From: Clarkia xantiana subsp. parviflora
Taxonomy: Eukaryota; Streptophyta; Magnoliopsida; Myrtales; Onagraceae
Assembly (NCBI GenBank): GCA_036873135.1
Contig: JAPTYO010000010.1
Coordinates: 22,437,772 to 22,501,771 of the forward strand
DNA length: 64,000 bases
Reading direction: 5' to 3'
The position numbers and the translations under genes are program-made. Shown here piece after piece: positions 1 through 11,940 of this stretch (positions within the stretch are counted from its first letter, which is position 1; every line of letters begins with the position of its first letter). The notes below the pieces were generated by a model. The model did no database searches, had not been told where the DNA came from, and was given only the letters and a program-made list of their open reading frames with translations.

Positions 1-2890
1 CCCTTAAGTGAATAAATAGCTAGCTTCGTTCACTTTTCTTCATATTTTTTACGAAATCGGCACTTGTACGTCATGTGATGCATGTGTGACCAAAATGCCC
101 CCAACCCATCATTTTCTAATATTATTGACACAAAATACGTATACAGTGTTTTAGGTTAAAATAAATTACCCACATTCAAATCAAGTGATCACAATTAACA
201 ATGAATATGTCTTAAACATGTTGATCTCTATAATATTAGAAGGTGATGTGTTGAGACATTCTGGACATTTCGTATAATTATATTCCGTGTATGTGCCAAT
301 TCCGTTAAAAAATAATGAAAAACTAAATATGAGCTAGTCATTTGTTTATTTAGAGAAACCTGAGATACCTATTTGTCCGAAAATAAAAGTGACCTAGCAA
401 TTTATTCGTGAATCCAAACGTGGACTAGGAATTTGATTATGAACCTTTCTAAATAATAAATAAATATTTTCCAAGAAAATGTATATACACAGTACAAGCA
501 TGTATCTATCTATTTCTATTTAAAAAAATTCCGCGCTCGTAAAGCCTCGAAGAGAATTGGGCTTATTCGGCCCAAAAAGAGACTTGTGCTTATCTTTAGG
601 CTAGTGGGCCTGATAGTTAAAAAGGCCGAAATAAAGGTATTCCTTTTCTTAAAATACAATATTATAATATCTCAATTTCGGACAAAAAAAACGTTAATAT
701 CAAAATGCTTCTTACGTGGAAACCACGTCTCAGTTTATCAGTTTAACTAGGTTGTTATTGAGATTTTCTTCCATTTCCTAATATATCAATTGAGAATAAA
801 ATCAAATTTCTTTTGCTAAATTTTTACGTCATGGCCAAGCAAGTGTAGAAGATTGAATCTGATTTGCTAATCAAGAATTCAATTAAAAGAGATGAATGAT
901 CGAAGAAGATAACACTAAGTGTTGTAATTTGGAACTCAAAATTAATTCATTCATTCATTCAATTAACACTGTCTTGAAATACAAGTTACTTACTTAAATA
1001 ACAAGTTAACCACGTAAACTAAGTTTCAAATTTCCTAAAAACATGGACAACCATCCCTAGGAGTAACTACTAAGTCTTATCGACACACATACACTTAGTC
1101 ATTACATACTCATAATACAAAACAACTACTATGCACTGTGTATACATCCACCATGCATGCTTGTACCTTGCAAATTAGCCTTCCAGTCACTCGTGCAAAC
1201 ATCCATGCATATATATATATATATATACCTGTGCTTCAACCATGCTTTGCACGACCAGTGCATCACTTCAATTCCACACCAACTTCTTCTTTACATTCCT
1301 AACAGCAAGCACATTGAAATGCGCTAGTAAATTGATGTTAGACGAATTAGAATTTTGCATGGAGCTCTCTGCTCAGCCCTACTTCAGTTCTTTGGAAGCT
1401 CAGTACTAGTTGTGTTTTACACCAAATATATATATAACAGTAGCTAGACTAGACTAGATAAATGTGATTTTGTCGACTTCTCATTCTCATTTTTTTTAAT
1501 AAGCAACCACATCGCCGCTTTTAATAATGAAATAATAATAATATGTGGATTTTACTTTATTTAATTCTTGTAAAATTCTTCTCATTAGTAGTATAGGGGG
1601 ATAAATAAGGATTTCATTTAATATCTATATATATATATATATGCACTAACTAGTTCTTATAGGATGGATATTTTTAAAAATGGAGGGAGTCGTTTTTGGT
1701 CATGCCTGTTTTAGAGAAATCGTTAATAACTTCAACTCCATCATGTGATTTTATTTTTTTGTTAGTTGGGTTGTGGATATCTTCGCCTTATTAGTTACCC
1801 CATTCTGATTTCATCTACCATATTCTTTCTTTTCTTCTAGAGTTGACTTCTCTATTTTTTGGACTGCTTTTTTATAGCTAGCTGTTTTAATCAAGGTGGT
1901 TTCTTTGGTCTCATTTTTAATTAAGCCTGTTGTTGTTGTATCATCATACATTGTCTTTGCTCGGATCCTCCTCCTGTCTTTTTATTTTCTACTATGTGTT
2001 TCAGTGATCGGCTTTATTCTGTATTTTCAGCTGTCTATTTCTGATTTATTTACTTCCTAACTTTAAGCATTTATCTTATTACTTGTTTCACAAACTTAAT
2101 TAGTTTTTAAACCACTTATCTTTAATCTATGTCGACCGTAACTTTAGTTATTTGATTTGTAATTTCCTCACTTATTTCTACTTAATAAAATATAATCCTT
2201 CTTAATAGATTATTTTTTAGTAAAACTTATGGTTTTAATTTAATTTAACACGAAAGGACCAATAATTGGTGAAGGGACCAAATAATACAGATACTAGCTA
2301 ACAGACACATATCATCAAAACATGGGTGTCTGCTGCTGATGAATCAACCTCACGTATCAAGTCCTTATCTTTTTATACAAGCTTCCAAAATATATACTAC
2401 ATAATAATAACAAAAATCATACATACATTATATACGCTGAACAATTATAAATTCAATAGTAATAATAATACCCACGACCTAATCCCACTACCTCTAAATA
2501 TAGGATACATTAATTAACACTGCTTACTTCTATATAATTTGGTTATAAAGTACCAAATTCAAAATCTTTTGTAGAGTCTCATCGTGTTGACCTGATTAGA
2601 ATATTAAGTCACACTGACAAACATATTATGACATATAAAAAAAATGAGTAGAATTAAGTTAACGAGATAACCTCTTAACTATACTACGTTGCAGTTAATG
2701 GGTTACGTTAACAAGCCCATATATACATTAACTATTCAATAAGTCAGAATCGAGAAAAACACTAAACTGTACCGTCCAAACATTATATAACGCGAGTTCA
2801 ACGTCACCACTAAAACGAATTCCTTTCTTTGGGAAAAAAGCAGTAATACTTTATATATGCTTTGGTAATTTTTAATAACTTAATTTTTAA
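1..2890. other. gene-poor AT-rich spacer
   Basis: No ORF with recognisable protein similarity, and no RNA gene, was found on either strand. The stretch contains a short TA microsatellite near 1208-1226, another near 1626-1641, and a GGAGGGAGT motif at about 1682-1690. That motif resembles one end of a Stowaway-type MITE, but I could not find a partner end. The 63-codon open frame at 2326-2517 is low-complexity and looks spurious. Confidence 0.6.
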
Positions 2891-2891
2891 C

Positions 2892-2901
2892 TATATATAT
2901 A
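2892..2901 (+). promoter_or_regulatory. candidate TATA box upstream of a 19-codon ORF
   Basis: TATATATATA lies about 44 bp upstream of the ATG at 2945, and the segment between is CT- and CA-rich like a plant leader. TA runs are common in this window, so this could be chance. Confidence 0.25.
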
Positions 2902-2944
2902 CAGCTTCTTCTCACAACTTGAGCATTCAGCAGCGAGTAAGAAG

Positions 2945-3004
2945 ATGGAAGAAGAAGAATCTGGCCTCGCTGATCTCTTCTTTTCTGACAGTCTCCTAAA
3001 TTAA
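2945..3004 (+). CDS. possible short peptide or orphan first exon (19 codons)
   Basis: An ATG in good context (GAAGATGG) opens a 19-codon acidic frame, MEEEESGLADLFFSDSLLN, ending in TAA at 3002. A TATA-like run and a leader-like segment precede it, so it looks like the start of a real gene. The rest may be lost, or spliced on: an acceptor-like TTTGCAG at about 3535-3542 opens a short frame, but no good donor was seen in the 19-codon frame. I do not recognise the product. It may be a truncated gene remnant or noise. Confidence 0.2.
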   Translation: MEEEESGLADLFFSDSLLN

Positions 3005-3193
3005 AAAATAATAATTATCAGTTGCAACTTGCTCAAATACATTATGCTATAGTATCTTCTCCCCCTGAGTATAATAGTGTAGCACTTGTAGTATTTAGAT
3101 ATTAATTGGTTTTAAGATGAAATACTAACTTATATAAATAGTTGTTCTCTATTGGTCCGTTGAGTTTGACTCGGCCAAATGTAAAGTTTAATA

Positions 3194-3205
3194 TGGTATC
3201 AGAGC
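3194..3205 (+). other. isolated initiator-Met-tRNA primer binding site (old copia or TRIM LTR junction)
   Basis: TGGTATCAGAGC exactly matches the PBS used by most plant Ty1/copia and TRIM elements. The roughly 150 bp upstream, containing TATATAAATAG at about 3133-3143, would then be the end of a decayed LTR. No pol sequence or partner LTR was found nearby, so this is a relic or a solo LTR plus PBS. Confidence 0.45.
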
Positions 3206-3829
3206 ATACATGTTCTATTAATGGTGACATTCATTTAAATAAAAAAAATGTTACTTCATATTAAATAGAGTTAAAAAACTCATTATATTAAACCCAAGTA
3301 AGGTCAAGGTCAAGGCCGATGACTATTTATATTTAGATCCAAATGAGGTCAAAATGCTCGCCGAGCTGAAAACACTCAAGTAATATTATGGTCAATGTGG
3401 CAGGTGTGATGTTGATATTTATAATATAAAAGTGTGTCAAGACTTCACCTAAAAATTCAAACTTATAAAACAGTTATTTAAAATGCACATTCTATTTTTA
3501 ACCATATATATATATATAATTATTATAATGCACGATTTGCAGGGCAAGATAAGCCAAAAAATTTCTGATGAGAGAATCATTATCTTGCTTGAAAATGACT
3601 CTAGTTATTAATATTATTTAACGTGATATACATTTCAAATTCAATGGCTCTAATTTCCTGAGCACATGTTCTATTGAAATCCGATGGTTATAAGTAATTG
3701 GAAAGTGGTTCTAATAACTCACTCTAGCTAGTGGCCGTTGAAGCATTTTTTTTTTTTTTGGCGAGTGTGTTTTAACTTTTAATACGGTTTAATGGGCAAT
3801 ATCCGCAATTCGCTCTATACTTACAATAA
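3206..3829. other. spacer, possibly decayed retroelement interior
   Basis: No coding similarity was seen. The part next to the PBS could be interior of a long-decayed LTR element. A poly-T run sits at about 3747-3760. Confidence 0.4.
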
Positions 3830-3838
3830 TTTTTACTT

Positions 3839-5146
3839 GGGTTAATAACCAAATTTCTGCCTGAACTTGGGCCCTTTTACAAATCGCCACCTCAACTTTT
3901 AATTTTGAAAATTAACTACCTCAACTTTGAAATTCAGATCAAATCGCTACCTCGGTCAATTTAGACAGAATTGAACCATGATGTTTTTTTCAAATATTTT
4001 TATTCCAAAAATGCCTTTGTCTCTCTTCCTTGCCTCCTTGCGTGAACATACTTCACCATATTCTCTCTGTTATCATCATTGCTTTATTATTTTATTCCGT
4101 GTCGTATGTATATCTTCAATTCCAAAAGTTCAGACAAAATTCTACATTACTAATTAACAATTCCTCCATCAAAACAATCTGCAGAATCTAAAAGTTGTTT
4201 TGATGCAGTAATGGTGTTGTTTCATTGTTGTTGTTGTTGTTTTTTTTTTTTCCCGCTTTTGCTTATGCAATTTTTAGTTCGGTTTTAATTATATTACGTT
4301 TAGGTTATGTGTTATTTTGCTGTGTTATCTTGCTTCAGTAAATATGTTGTATCATTGTTTTTTTTTTTTTTTTTTTTTTTCCCACTTTTTGCTGCTGCAA
4401 TTTTCACTATTACGACGTTTACTTTTTGTTATTTTGTTGTAGAATCATAGCGAATATTTTTCGTTATTCCGTTGTTCAATTGCTTCCAACGAAAGGGGTC
4501 TTTGTATTTGTGGATCAAATTCATAAAAAAGTTATACGTCCTTAAAATATAATACAAATTAAGTTAAATTCACTCCACATACTAGCATTTTCAGCATTTG
4601 CACAAAAAGATAAAAGATAAGATAATAATAAGAGATAAAAGAGAAGTTGAAACACTTGAAAGAGACGACTTTAAATATGTATCTATGTCTGGTATACTTG
4701 GAACTAACATCAAAACAATTTGAATTCCGTTATATTTTCATTAGGATACATATGACATTTGCAAATTCCATACATAATTTTCAGGTGAACAGAGCAAGTA
4801 GAGCGGGGAAGTTAACCTTTTTTTATATTGGAATTGTTAATTAGTAATGTAGAAGTTTGTCTGAAATCTTGGAATTGAAGATATATATAAGCAAAGATGA
4901 TAATGGCGAGAAGATGGCGAAGTATGTTCACGCAAGGAGGCAAGGAATAAAGACAAGGGCATTTTTGGAAGAAAAATATTTGAAAAAAACACATGTGGTT
5001 CAATTCTGTCTAAATTGACAAAAAATTGACTGAGGTAGCGAGTTGATCTGAATTTCAAAGTTGAGGTAGCTAATTTTCAAAATCCAAAGTTGAGGTAGCG
5101 ATTTGTAAACGGGCCAAAGTTCAGGTAGCAATTTGGTTATTAACCC
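3839..5146. mobile_element. non-autonomous Mutator-like element with long TIRs
   Basis: The ends are GGGTTAATAACC and its inverse GGTTATTAACCC. The terminal inverted repeats extend about 320-350 bp at each end (3839 to about 4180, and about 4800 to 5146) and align with roughly 90% identity by eye. Perfect 9-bp target duplications, TTTTTACTT, flank the element at 3830-3838 and 5147-5155. A 9-bp TSD with long TIRs is diagnostic of MULEs. The roughly 600-bp core has poly-T runs (4232-4250, 4359-4380) and no transposase, so it depends on an autonomous partner. Short ORFs at 4812-5058 lie in the TIR and are not genes. Confidence 0.88.
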
Positions 5147-5197
5147 TTTTTACTTACATAAGAGTCATCCCGTGATAAATAATATACTGACCATGAA

Positions 5198-5345
5198 TTT
5201 TTTTTTTTTGCTAACAAATGCATTGATAAACACAAACGGTTCTGTACAAAATCTAAGGAGGGTTAAAATCCCGGTCCTTAAAAAATAAGCACACAAGAGA
5301 GGGCGGAGTTGTGACGCCCAATTAACAGAACACGACATCTTTCTA
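5198..5345 (-). repeat. A-tailed retroposon 3' end, minus strand
   Basis: Read on the minus strand, the segment ends in a poly-A tract (poly-T at 5198-5209) preceded by GTTAGC. Upstream it shares a CCGCCCTCTCT box with the segment at 28818-28975, which has the same layout. This fits two 5'-truncated copies of one LINE or SINE family. The family is not identified and no TSD was resolved. Confidence 0.4.
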
Positions 5346-5489
5346 GCTAGATATTGAATGAATCATTTATTGGATAACAATATCCATTGCTACACTATTT
5401 TTTTATACTCTATCAAGTCGTTCCCTAACCAGCTGGCCTTGACCCATCATTATCAAGTCGTTCCTAACATTTATTATCCACTATTAAAT

Positions 5490-6250
5490 GTTGATGCTAA
5501 AAGTAAGTTTTAGTAGCGGCTTGATTTCTGCGATAGTAACCTTAAACACCACTAGTTCCATAAGAGAAGCTACTGCAACTAAAGTTATATGTATCTATGA
5601 CAGCTTAATAGTTGCCACTAAAAATAGTTTTAAGTAAGACCTTATTAGTTAACGGTGAAAGTTGGTTTCAGCAACGACTTCTAAGCTCCCCTAAAATGTA
5701 AGAGTGGTGACGGCTTTTTGGTAGCCACTAAATGCCACTTTCAGTAACGCCAAAATAGTTGATGGTGAAAGATGGTTTCAGCATTGGCTTTTTGCCGCAA
5801 CTAAAATGTGTCATTGCTAAAACCACCAACAAAAAATAAATAGAATTAACGAATGAAAAGCCGCATCATAACTTATATTCTCCTAAAAACGGAATTTTTA
5901 TGTCTTTTTGCTAGACAATCAGGTTGGAAAGGGTTGACCAAAAAATAATCAGATGATAGAGAAGTGAATGCTTGTTTAATTCTCAACAACACAGTTTTCT
6001 ATCATGAAAACTTAAAATGTCGTTACTAAACGCCACTTTCTCTAATGGTTGTATGGTTACACTAAAAGCTATTTTTAACGTCTCTTTTCAGCCGCTACTA
6101 AAATTAATTAATTGTTATTATATATTCTTAATCATGGCAGCAACGACTATATCATATCTCAGAGATGTCTATAATAAACGCTGCCGCCTATCCCCATTGA
6201 TATGTCGACCATTTATCAGCGACGACTATCTCAGAGATGAATGTTGCCGA
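5490..6250. repeat. CACTA-like subterminal repeat tract
   Basis: Variants of a short motif combining GCCACTAAA, a GGCTTTT or CGACTT core and a TAGTAGC-like inverse recur in both orientations (for example about 5510, 5570, 5600, 5670, 5720, 5790, 6020 and 6100). Dense short subterminal repeats of this type are typical of plant CACTA (En/Spm) ends. I did not find the defining CACTA termini with a 3-bp TSD or any transposase, so this is a degraded end at most. The 80-codon frame at 6017-6259 lies in the repeats and is not a gene. Confidence 0.4.
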
Positions 6251-6442
6251 ATATCTTAAGGTATATGTCGACTCTTCTTCCAGACCAAGATGCCGATTTA
6301 GAGATTACTCGTGGCACTCGTGACCTACGTGGGGTCCAAGTTCCTGTCGCTGGGTAAAGGGATTATAAATCCAAACCTAACAAATATTGTTCTATCCCCA
6401 AAACTCCAACTATTTTGAATCTGAAAATCTACCTAATGGATG

Positions 6443-7202
6443 TGTTGGAAAAATGAGCCAATTCTTTTTAACTTTAGTTTATTAAACTAATTTTGTTTAG
6501 AGCCCAAATTTTTTGTTTGAGCACAATGCTTAATCTAGCCCATTTTGTTGTGAATGAAATTTGTGAAAGAAACTTTTGTACCACATCGACTATTTTACTC
6601 TACTACTCCCTTCTCCTCTCCTATATAAATGAGTCTCCCCCTTCACTTTTTGGTAGAATGAAAAATGTGATCTCTTCCTTTTGGTTGAGTATCCAATATT
6701 TTTCGGAATCCATATTTTTTGTAATCCAAGTTATATTTTTCTCCTCCTCTGTTCTTTGTGTTGACTGTTGACGATTACAGAGTTCTTCTTAGGTTGATTT
6801 CGACTTATGTCGTATTCAACCTTTCTAGACTACTTTAGCCGTTGTCGTCGGCTTTCCTGTTATTTGTTTGAGTTTAGGTGTTAGGTTCGGTTCGGTCGAA
6901 CGTGTTGCATGCATAACACGATTCGATGGCACTGTTGAATCCTGGGAGGTGATCGACCCTTGTATAAACCCCTTTGCATAACCCGATGGTGGGGATGGGC
7001 GAAATTGCCTTAAGGAGACTGTGATCCGCACGGGCCTCAGTATAAAAAATATGTATTCGTTTTGTCTCGATTTTACGTATAATTTAGGTATTGATATCTT
7101 GCATGTTAATTGGTATAACTTGTAAGTACCCGAATTTTAAAATATAGCATTTTGGTCCTCGGACTTAGTAAATTTGCATATTTATCCTCAATATTTCCAA
7201 CA
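6443..7202 (+). repeat. 5' LTR of Ty1/copia element
   Basis: A 760-bp segment starts TGTTGGAAA and ends in its exact inverse TTTCCAACA, the short terminal inverted repeat of an LTR. It contains a TATA box (6622-6630) and lies upstream of copia pol remnants on the same strand. No matching 3' LTR was seen in the window. The usual Met-tRNA PBS is not recognisable just after 7202, so either a different primer is used or the site has decayed. Confidence 0.72.
6622..6630 (+). promoter_or_regulatory. LTR TATA box
   Basis: TATATAAAT in a CT-rich context within the copia LTR is the expected core promoter position between U3 and R. Confidence 0.5.
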
Positions 7203-8299
7203 ATCTTAAGGCAATTTATTTGTTGGTTTTATAAGAGGACGCTTAATTGAATTTTGAGATTCAATTTTTGGAGAAAATTATTTATTCTCTAAAGTTCACA
7301 AATATTTTCGAACAACGACGTTGAGAATGTGAACATACTCGAGAAGAGAGCACATGCGACTGATAAAATCGCTAAGGCCATTTAGGCCATTGAGACTGAT
7401 AAAGTCGTCAAAAGTCGTTGAGGCTATTAGGACCGTTGAGGTCGCTAAGTCGTTGAGATTACTATGACTAATCGAGATGGTCAAGGTTGTTGAACATGTT
7501 AAGGCATCCGATATTGATATGCTTGATAAGGAGGTTTTTTTCCCCTAAACCCAATTTAGCCGTTGAGGCCTATGGGGTTGTTGAATCTATTGTTGAAAAT
7601 GTTATTTAAAAAAAAAAATCGGTTAAATCCACGTCATGAAGTTTGTACACAGGAGTTAGCCCCGTGTGGGTCTGGTTTTGTCAAAACCAAAATTAGTTGT
7701 GCCAAGTTTATTTTCTGTCCAACGGAAAAGGAAAAAAAAATGATTTTTGTAACTGAAGTGATTAAACTTAGTTACTGAAATCAGAAATTCAAATCGTTAT
7801 TTGAATTTTAGTAATCCGAATTTGATGTTACAGATTAATTATCCCAAGGGGTTGGTCATAGGTCCAATGTTTGAACGCTCCTCAATGAGAATGTAGCTAA
7901 CACTTGGCGGATAACTCTAAAATTGGGAAAGACCACGATCTTCTCGATGTGGTCTATAAATGCTATCATTCGGCGAGTTATGCTATCACATATTCCGACA
8001 CATTGATTACTGAGGTTGGACACTCGTCTAGGTCGTTGTCTATGATGCCAAGAGAGTCGCCGAGGCTTACTTCAGAAGTTAAAGTCAAAAGATGGAATTC
8101 TTTTTGATAAAACCTGAAAATAATAATAATAATAATGAAGATGAAGCGTCCTGTTGGGAGCACTCGAAATCATCAAAAGAATCGTACGTCAAATACAGAC
8201 AGACGACAATTCGATTGAGATGAAGTTGAATTACTTAAGTGTAAAGGCCGTAGTGGCTAAAAGTAAACATGAATAATAAAGTTTTGTATTAGCCGTTGT

Positions 8300-8650
8300 G
8301 CCTAAAAGGAACATGTTATAAGAATGTTCCTTCTTGTGCTGAATTTGCGGCACAATAATTTAGAACATGTTAAATACGATACCTTGCGGATTTATCTAAC
8401 ATGATTCATATTCCTAAATTCAAAATAGACCAAGAACTTAAATGTGAAGTTTGCGTTGAAGCGAAATTTATTCGGTCGAAAGGATTACCGAACTTCTTGG
8501 TCTAATACATAACAATGTTTGTGACTTTAAATATGTCCAAATGCGATGCGGAAAAATAAGTACTTCATTAATTCGTAGATGATAGTACGAAATATTTCTA
8601 TGTATACTTGAATGAAGAGATAATATGAAACAATTAAACAAATTCATGTT
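8300..8650 (+). pseudogene. copia GAG-pre-integrase and integrase fragment
   Basis: Across frame changes the translation shows the zinc-binding GAG-pre-integrase pattern LRHNNLEHVKYDTLR, then CEVCVEAKF, followed by an integrase core start reading DDSTKYFYVYLNEE. In intact copia polyproteins the first Asp of this stretch belongs to the catalytic triad. The remaining integrase core and the D,E part are not recognisable before RT, so most of the integrase is deleted or decayed. There are several stops, and no product is expected. Confidence 0.6.
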
Positions 8651-9684
8651 TTACAAATAAAAACTTGAGTTTTAACTAATGTTTTCGCAGCAAGGTATGC
8701 AGCAATGATGATTCTCTGTTTAGAGATTGTTTGCTTAAACACAATTTAATCTGTGATAATTTTCACGGCATAAAACCCCGATTAAGTTGGGTCGCGGTTT
8801 CGATCCCACCAAACAACTTTTTACGAAATAGTTTTAGTATTAACAACGTTGTCGGTTAAAGTTTTGGCTTAGTGGGTGAAAGGGTTGTCATTCGGTAAAA
8901 ATGACCGTATCCAACCGCAACGGGCCGAGGCCGTTTATTGGTTTGAGGATCATACCGTTTTGAGAAACGTAACGGTCTAATGACCAAATTTGATCTCATA
9001 TTGTTTTAAGAAAAATGTTGATGTTTTGACGGTCTGAGGACCTACATTGATAAAATGATGATCTGAGGATCAATGATGATGTGGTTGAGAGTTTGTAATA
9101 ACTTCATACCCAACTCGTGAGTTAACACGTTAAATTTTCTGGAAGAAATTAAATAATGTGGTTGACACCATGTTTGTTTTAGAGTAATGATTGATATGGG
9201 TAGCTATTTTAACTAGCAATTACCTTTTGAATAAGGTAACCCATAAAAAGGAAGATAAACTCTGTTTGAGTTGTGCTTTCAAATGTTGGGGGTGTCTTGC
9301 TAAAAGTTACCTCTACGCAAAAGGCGCATACATGACCTAAACTGTTGATTGCATTTTCATAGGGTATGCTCAGAACTGTAACACGTATCAGTTTCTTCCG
9401 TTTGAATCGAAAGTGTCAGATATACACAAAGATACGTTATTGTAATCAAGAAATGCATATTTCTTTGGAAGATGTATTTTTGGCTAAGTCTAGAGGAGAG
9501 GCAAGCATATGAGACTATAGAGGAAAAATAGTCAAGACCGAGAACATGGAGGGCATGTTGAGGTCGAGACCGAGGTCGAGCCCATGATGAGTAAAAGGGC
9601 GATGATTGAAAAATCCTATGGTCTAGTTTTTCTGACCTATATGCTTGAAGCCGAACCTTAGACTTACCACGAAGCCGTAGACTC

Positions 9685-10775
9685 TTCTGAGAGACCTCTA
9701 TGAAAAGAGGCAATCGATAGTGAAATCGAATCCATCTTGCAGAATCATACTTGGGAGCTAGTGGATCTTCCGCCCGGAAGCAAACCGCTAGGCTACAAGT
9801 GGATTTTTTAAAAAGGAAAATGATAGCAGATAGTTCAATTGATAAATACAAAGCCCGACTTGTCATCAAAGGTTATAGACAAAAGGAAGGACTGAATTGT
9901 TTTGATACATTTTCTCCAGTAACTAGAATCACATCCATAAGGATGGTACTTGCGATTGCCGTGTTGCGAAATCTCGAAGTACAAATGGATGTGAAAAACA
10001 ACTTTCTTACATGGAGATTTAGATGAAGAAATCTACATGGAACAACCTGATGGTTTCTCTGCAAGTGAGCAGGAAAAGAAAGTCTGTAAGCTTGTCAAAT
10101 CTCTGTATGGTCTAAGACAGGCGCGCGCCTAAACAATGTCTTTATAAATTTGACAGCGTTTTATTGGATAAATGTTTCAAAATAAATAAGTATGACAAAT
10201 GTTTTACGTTGATAACATGCTAATCGTTAGAAATAACGATGAGGTAGTCCGGTCCACTGGACATATGTTGAATTTACATATTGACAAGATTTTAGATAAA
10301 TTCAATAAAGATGACAAGAACGAGGTCACTACTCCAATAGATACAAGTAAGTATTTTTCAAAGAATAAGGGAGAATATTTTTCCCAAATTGAGTACGCTC
10401 GGATTATTGGAAGTGTCATGTACTTAATGTCATGCACTAGACCAGATATCGCTCACGATGTACGTGTATTGAGTCGATGTATGAGGAACCCTAGTGTTGA
10501 CTATTGGAACGGGGTAATCAGGTTACTTAGGTATCTGAGAAATACTCGTAATCATGGTCTACATTATACAAGATATCCTTATATGATAGAAGGTTGTAGT
10601 GATGCGTACTGGATATCTGATTCAATAACAATTGAGAATGTTTTCTCAAAATAGACACTACCACTTTGAGTATGAGTGGTACGTTTTCACCTTACGAGGT
10701 GCAATAGTGTCGTCGAAAATCCTCAAAACAAACAGTCATAACCAGATCAACAATAAAGTTTGAGTTATTACACTG
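9685..10775 (+). pseudogene. copia reverse transcriptase / RNase H remnant
   Basis: The RT is recognised from WELVDLPPGSKPLG, KYKARLVIKGYRQKEG, DTFSPVTRITSIRM and [12 protein letters not shown] at about 9745-10060, then SLYGLRQA. The catalytic box at about 10202 reads YVDN where active copia RT has YVDD, so a catalytic Asp is lost. The C-terminal RT after that box is largely deleted. RNase H follows (YARIIGSVMYL, CTRPDIAHDV, LRYLRNTRNHGL, DAYWISDS) and continues in another frame to about 10775. Frameshifts occur near 9808 (T/A run) and 10012, with a stop at 10652. The minus-strand ORF at 9357-9869 is an antisense shadow. Confidence 0.85.
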
Positions 10776-11639
10776 GAGAAATGTGTCGAAGAGGTAGAAT
10801 GGCAGTGCCACTTTCTCGGAGATTTTACTTATTGACCAAAAAACCTGTGTTAGTGCAACGATTGATGAATTTGTTTTGGTTTAATCAAAATAAAATCCAA
10901 TCTAATGAAAGGTTGAAGATTTTGTTTAAAAGACAAGGTTAAAGCGGAAATAAGTGGTGCACCCCCCCATTTGGCCTGAAAACCTTTGTTAAAGGTTGGG
11001 AACTGGGACACTCTGCGAACCTGCTGTCCACACAAAAATCAATCTAAATTTAGTTGTTGGATTGACAAAAATTATTACTGCAGGAAATGATAGTCTGAGG
11101 ACTTTGTTGGTTTGATAATATTAATGCAACGTTGCGATAATCAATCTGTATAACACAACATAACTTGTATAATGGAATGTTTAGACATATACGTCTTAGA
11201 GATTATAATTTCATTAAACAGTTGCTCTCAAATAGATATTTATTGTGCTCGATGAAGTAAATTCGGCAGATAAATAGCGGATCCGCTACCCGAAAGGGTT
11301 AAACTGAGAGCTATTTGGTCAAGCATCGAGGGGAATGGGGCTAAAGCCCGTGTAGGAAATACTCTTGAGAAGAAAAACCCAACCATGATGACTGGAGATC
11401 CCAAGAAGTTGGTTCAATGGGACAACCTAATCACAAGAGTGAGTGTGGTTACTGTGGGGTCAAACCCCGAGCCCATTCCTATGATGCAAACAGTGAAGGA
11501 GATGAGGTTAAGCTTTTTACGTTGTTGATCTTCAAACATAAGTTAAACCGAGCATAGTAATTGCAAATTACTTAATTGAAATCACACTTTACGCAAAGCT
11601 TTTAATGATTCGTAAGGGTAACTCAGAGTCGTGATGATG

Positions 11640-11935
11640 CTCTTGAGACATAGAATCACCTATGCGAGTGAGAAGTGGGGCCGCTTCGAAATGAATTGTT
11701 GAGGTCGCAATTCTTAGAAACGCTTGCAGAACCAGGCGAGTGATCCAGGGCCTAGGGATCAAAGGGCGTGAACCGAACTATACTAGGAAGGTACCTGTGT
11801 GGGTTATGTCGTCATTTACACCAACGACAGTCGGTTTAAGTACATCGCGTCTACCGACCGGCGGCTCGGTCAGCAATTCTGCGGTAGGTAAAACCGATTT
11901 TTCGTGTAGTGTTTTTGTATATGAGTTTTAAAAGG
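11640..11935 (+). repeat. copia 3' untranslated segment shared with 63560-63740
   Basis: From about 11660 to 11855 the sequence closely matches 63560-63740 on the same strand (shared blocks include CAATTCTTAGAAACGC and GGGCGTGAACCGAACTATAC). After about 11855 the two diverge. The last part here, with GCGGTAGGTAAAACC, instead matches the inverse of 63150-63200, so a junction between two repeat families lies near 11855. Confidence 0.6.
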
Positions 11936-11940
11936 TATTT

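Larger units (their letters stand above)
6443..11935 (+). mobile_element. decayed Ty1/copia retrotransposon, 3' end missing
   Basis: The order is 5' LTR (6443-7202), degenerate leader/gag (7203-8300), GAG-pre-integrase and integrase remnant (about 8300-8650), RT and RNase H remnants (about 9685-10775), then a 3' untranslated region (about 10780-11860) whose distal part recurs at 63560-63740. The integrase-RT-RNase H order is the Ty1/copia order. Frameshifts, stops and internal deletions break every domain, and no 3' LTR follows, so the copy is dead and 3'-truncated. Confidence 0.75.

Noticed and set aside
1660..1695. Stowaway MITE end (GGAGGGAGT)
   Set aside because: No partner terminus or TA duplication was found within 1 kb.
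8790..8815. tRNA gene suggested by a GGTTTCGATCCC box
   Set aside because: No box A, acceptor stem or cloverleaf could be formed around it, and it lies within the decayed copia interior.
9357..9869. 170-codon minus-strand ORF
   Set aside because: It is antisense to the copia RT region, and the + strand carries the recognised motifs.
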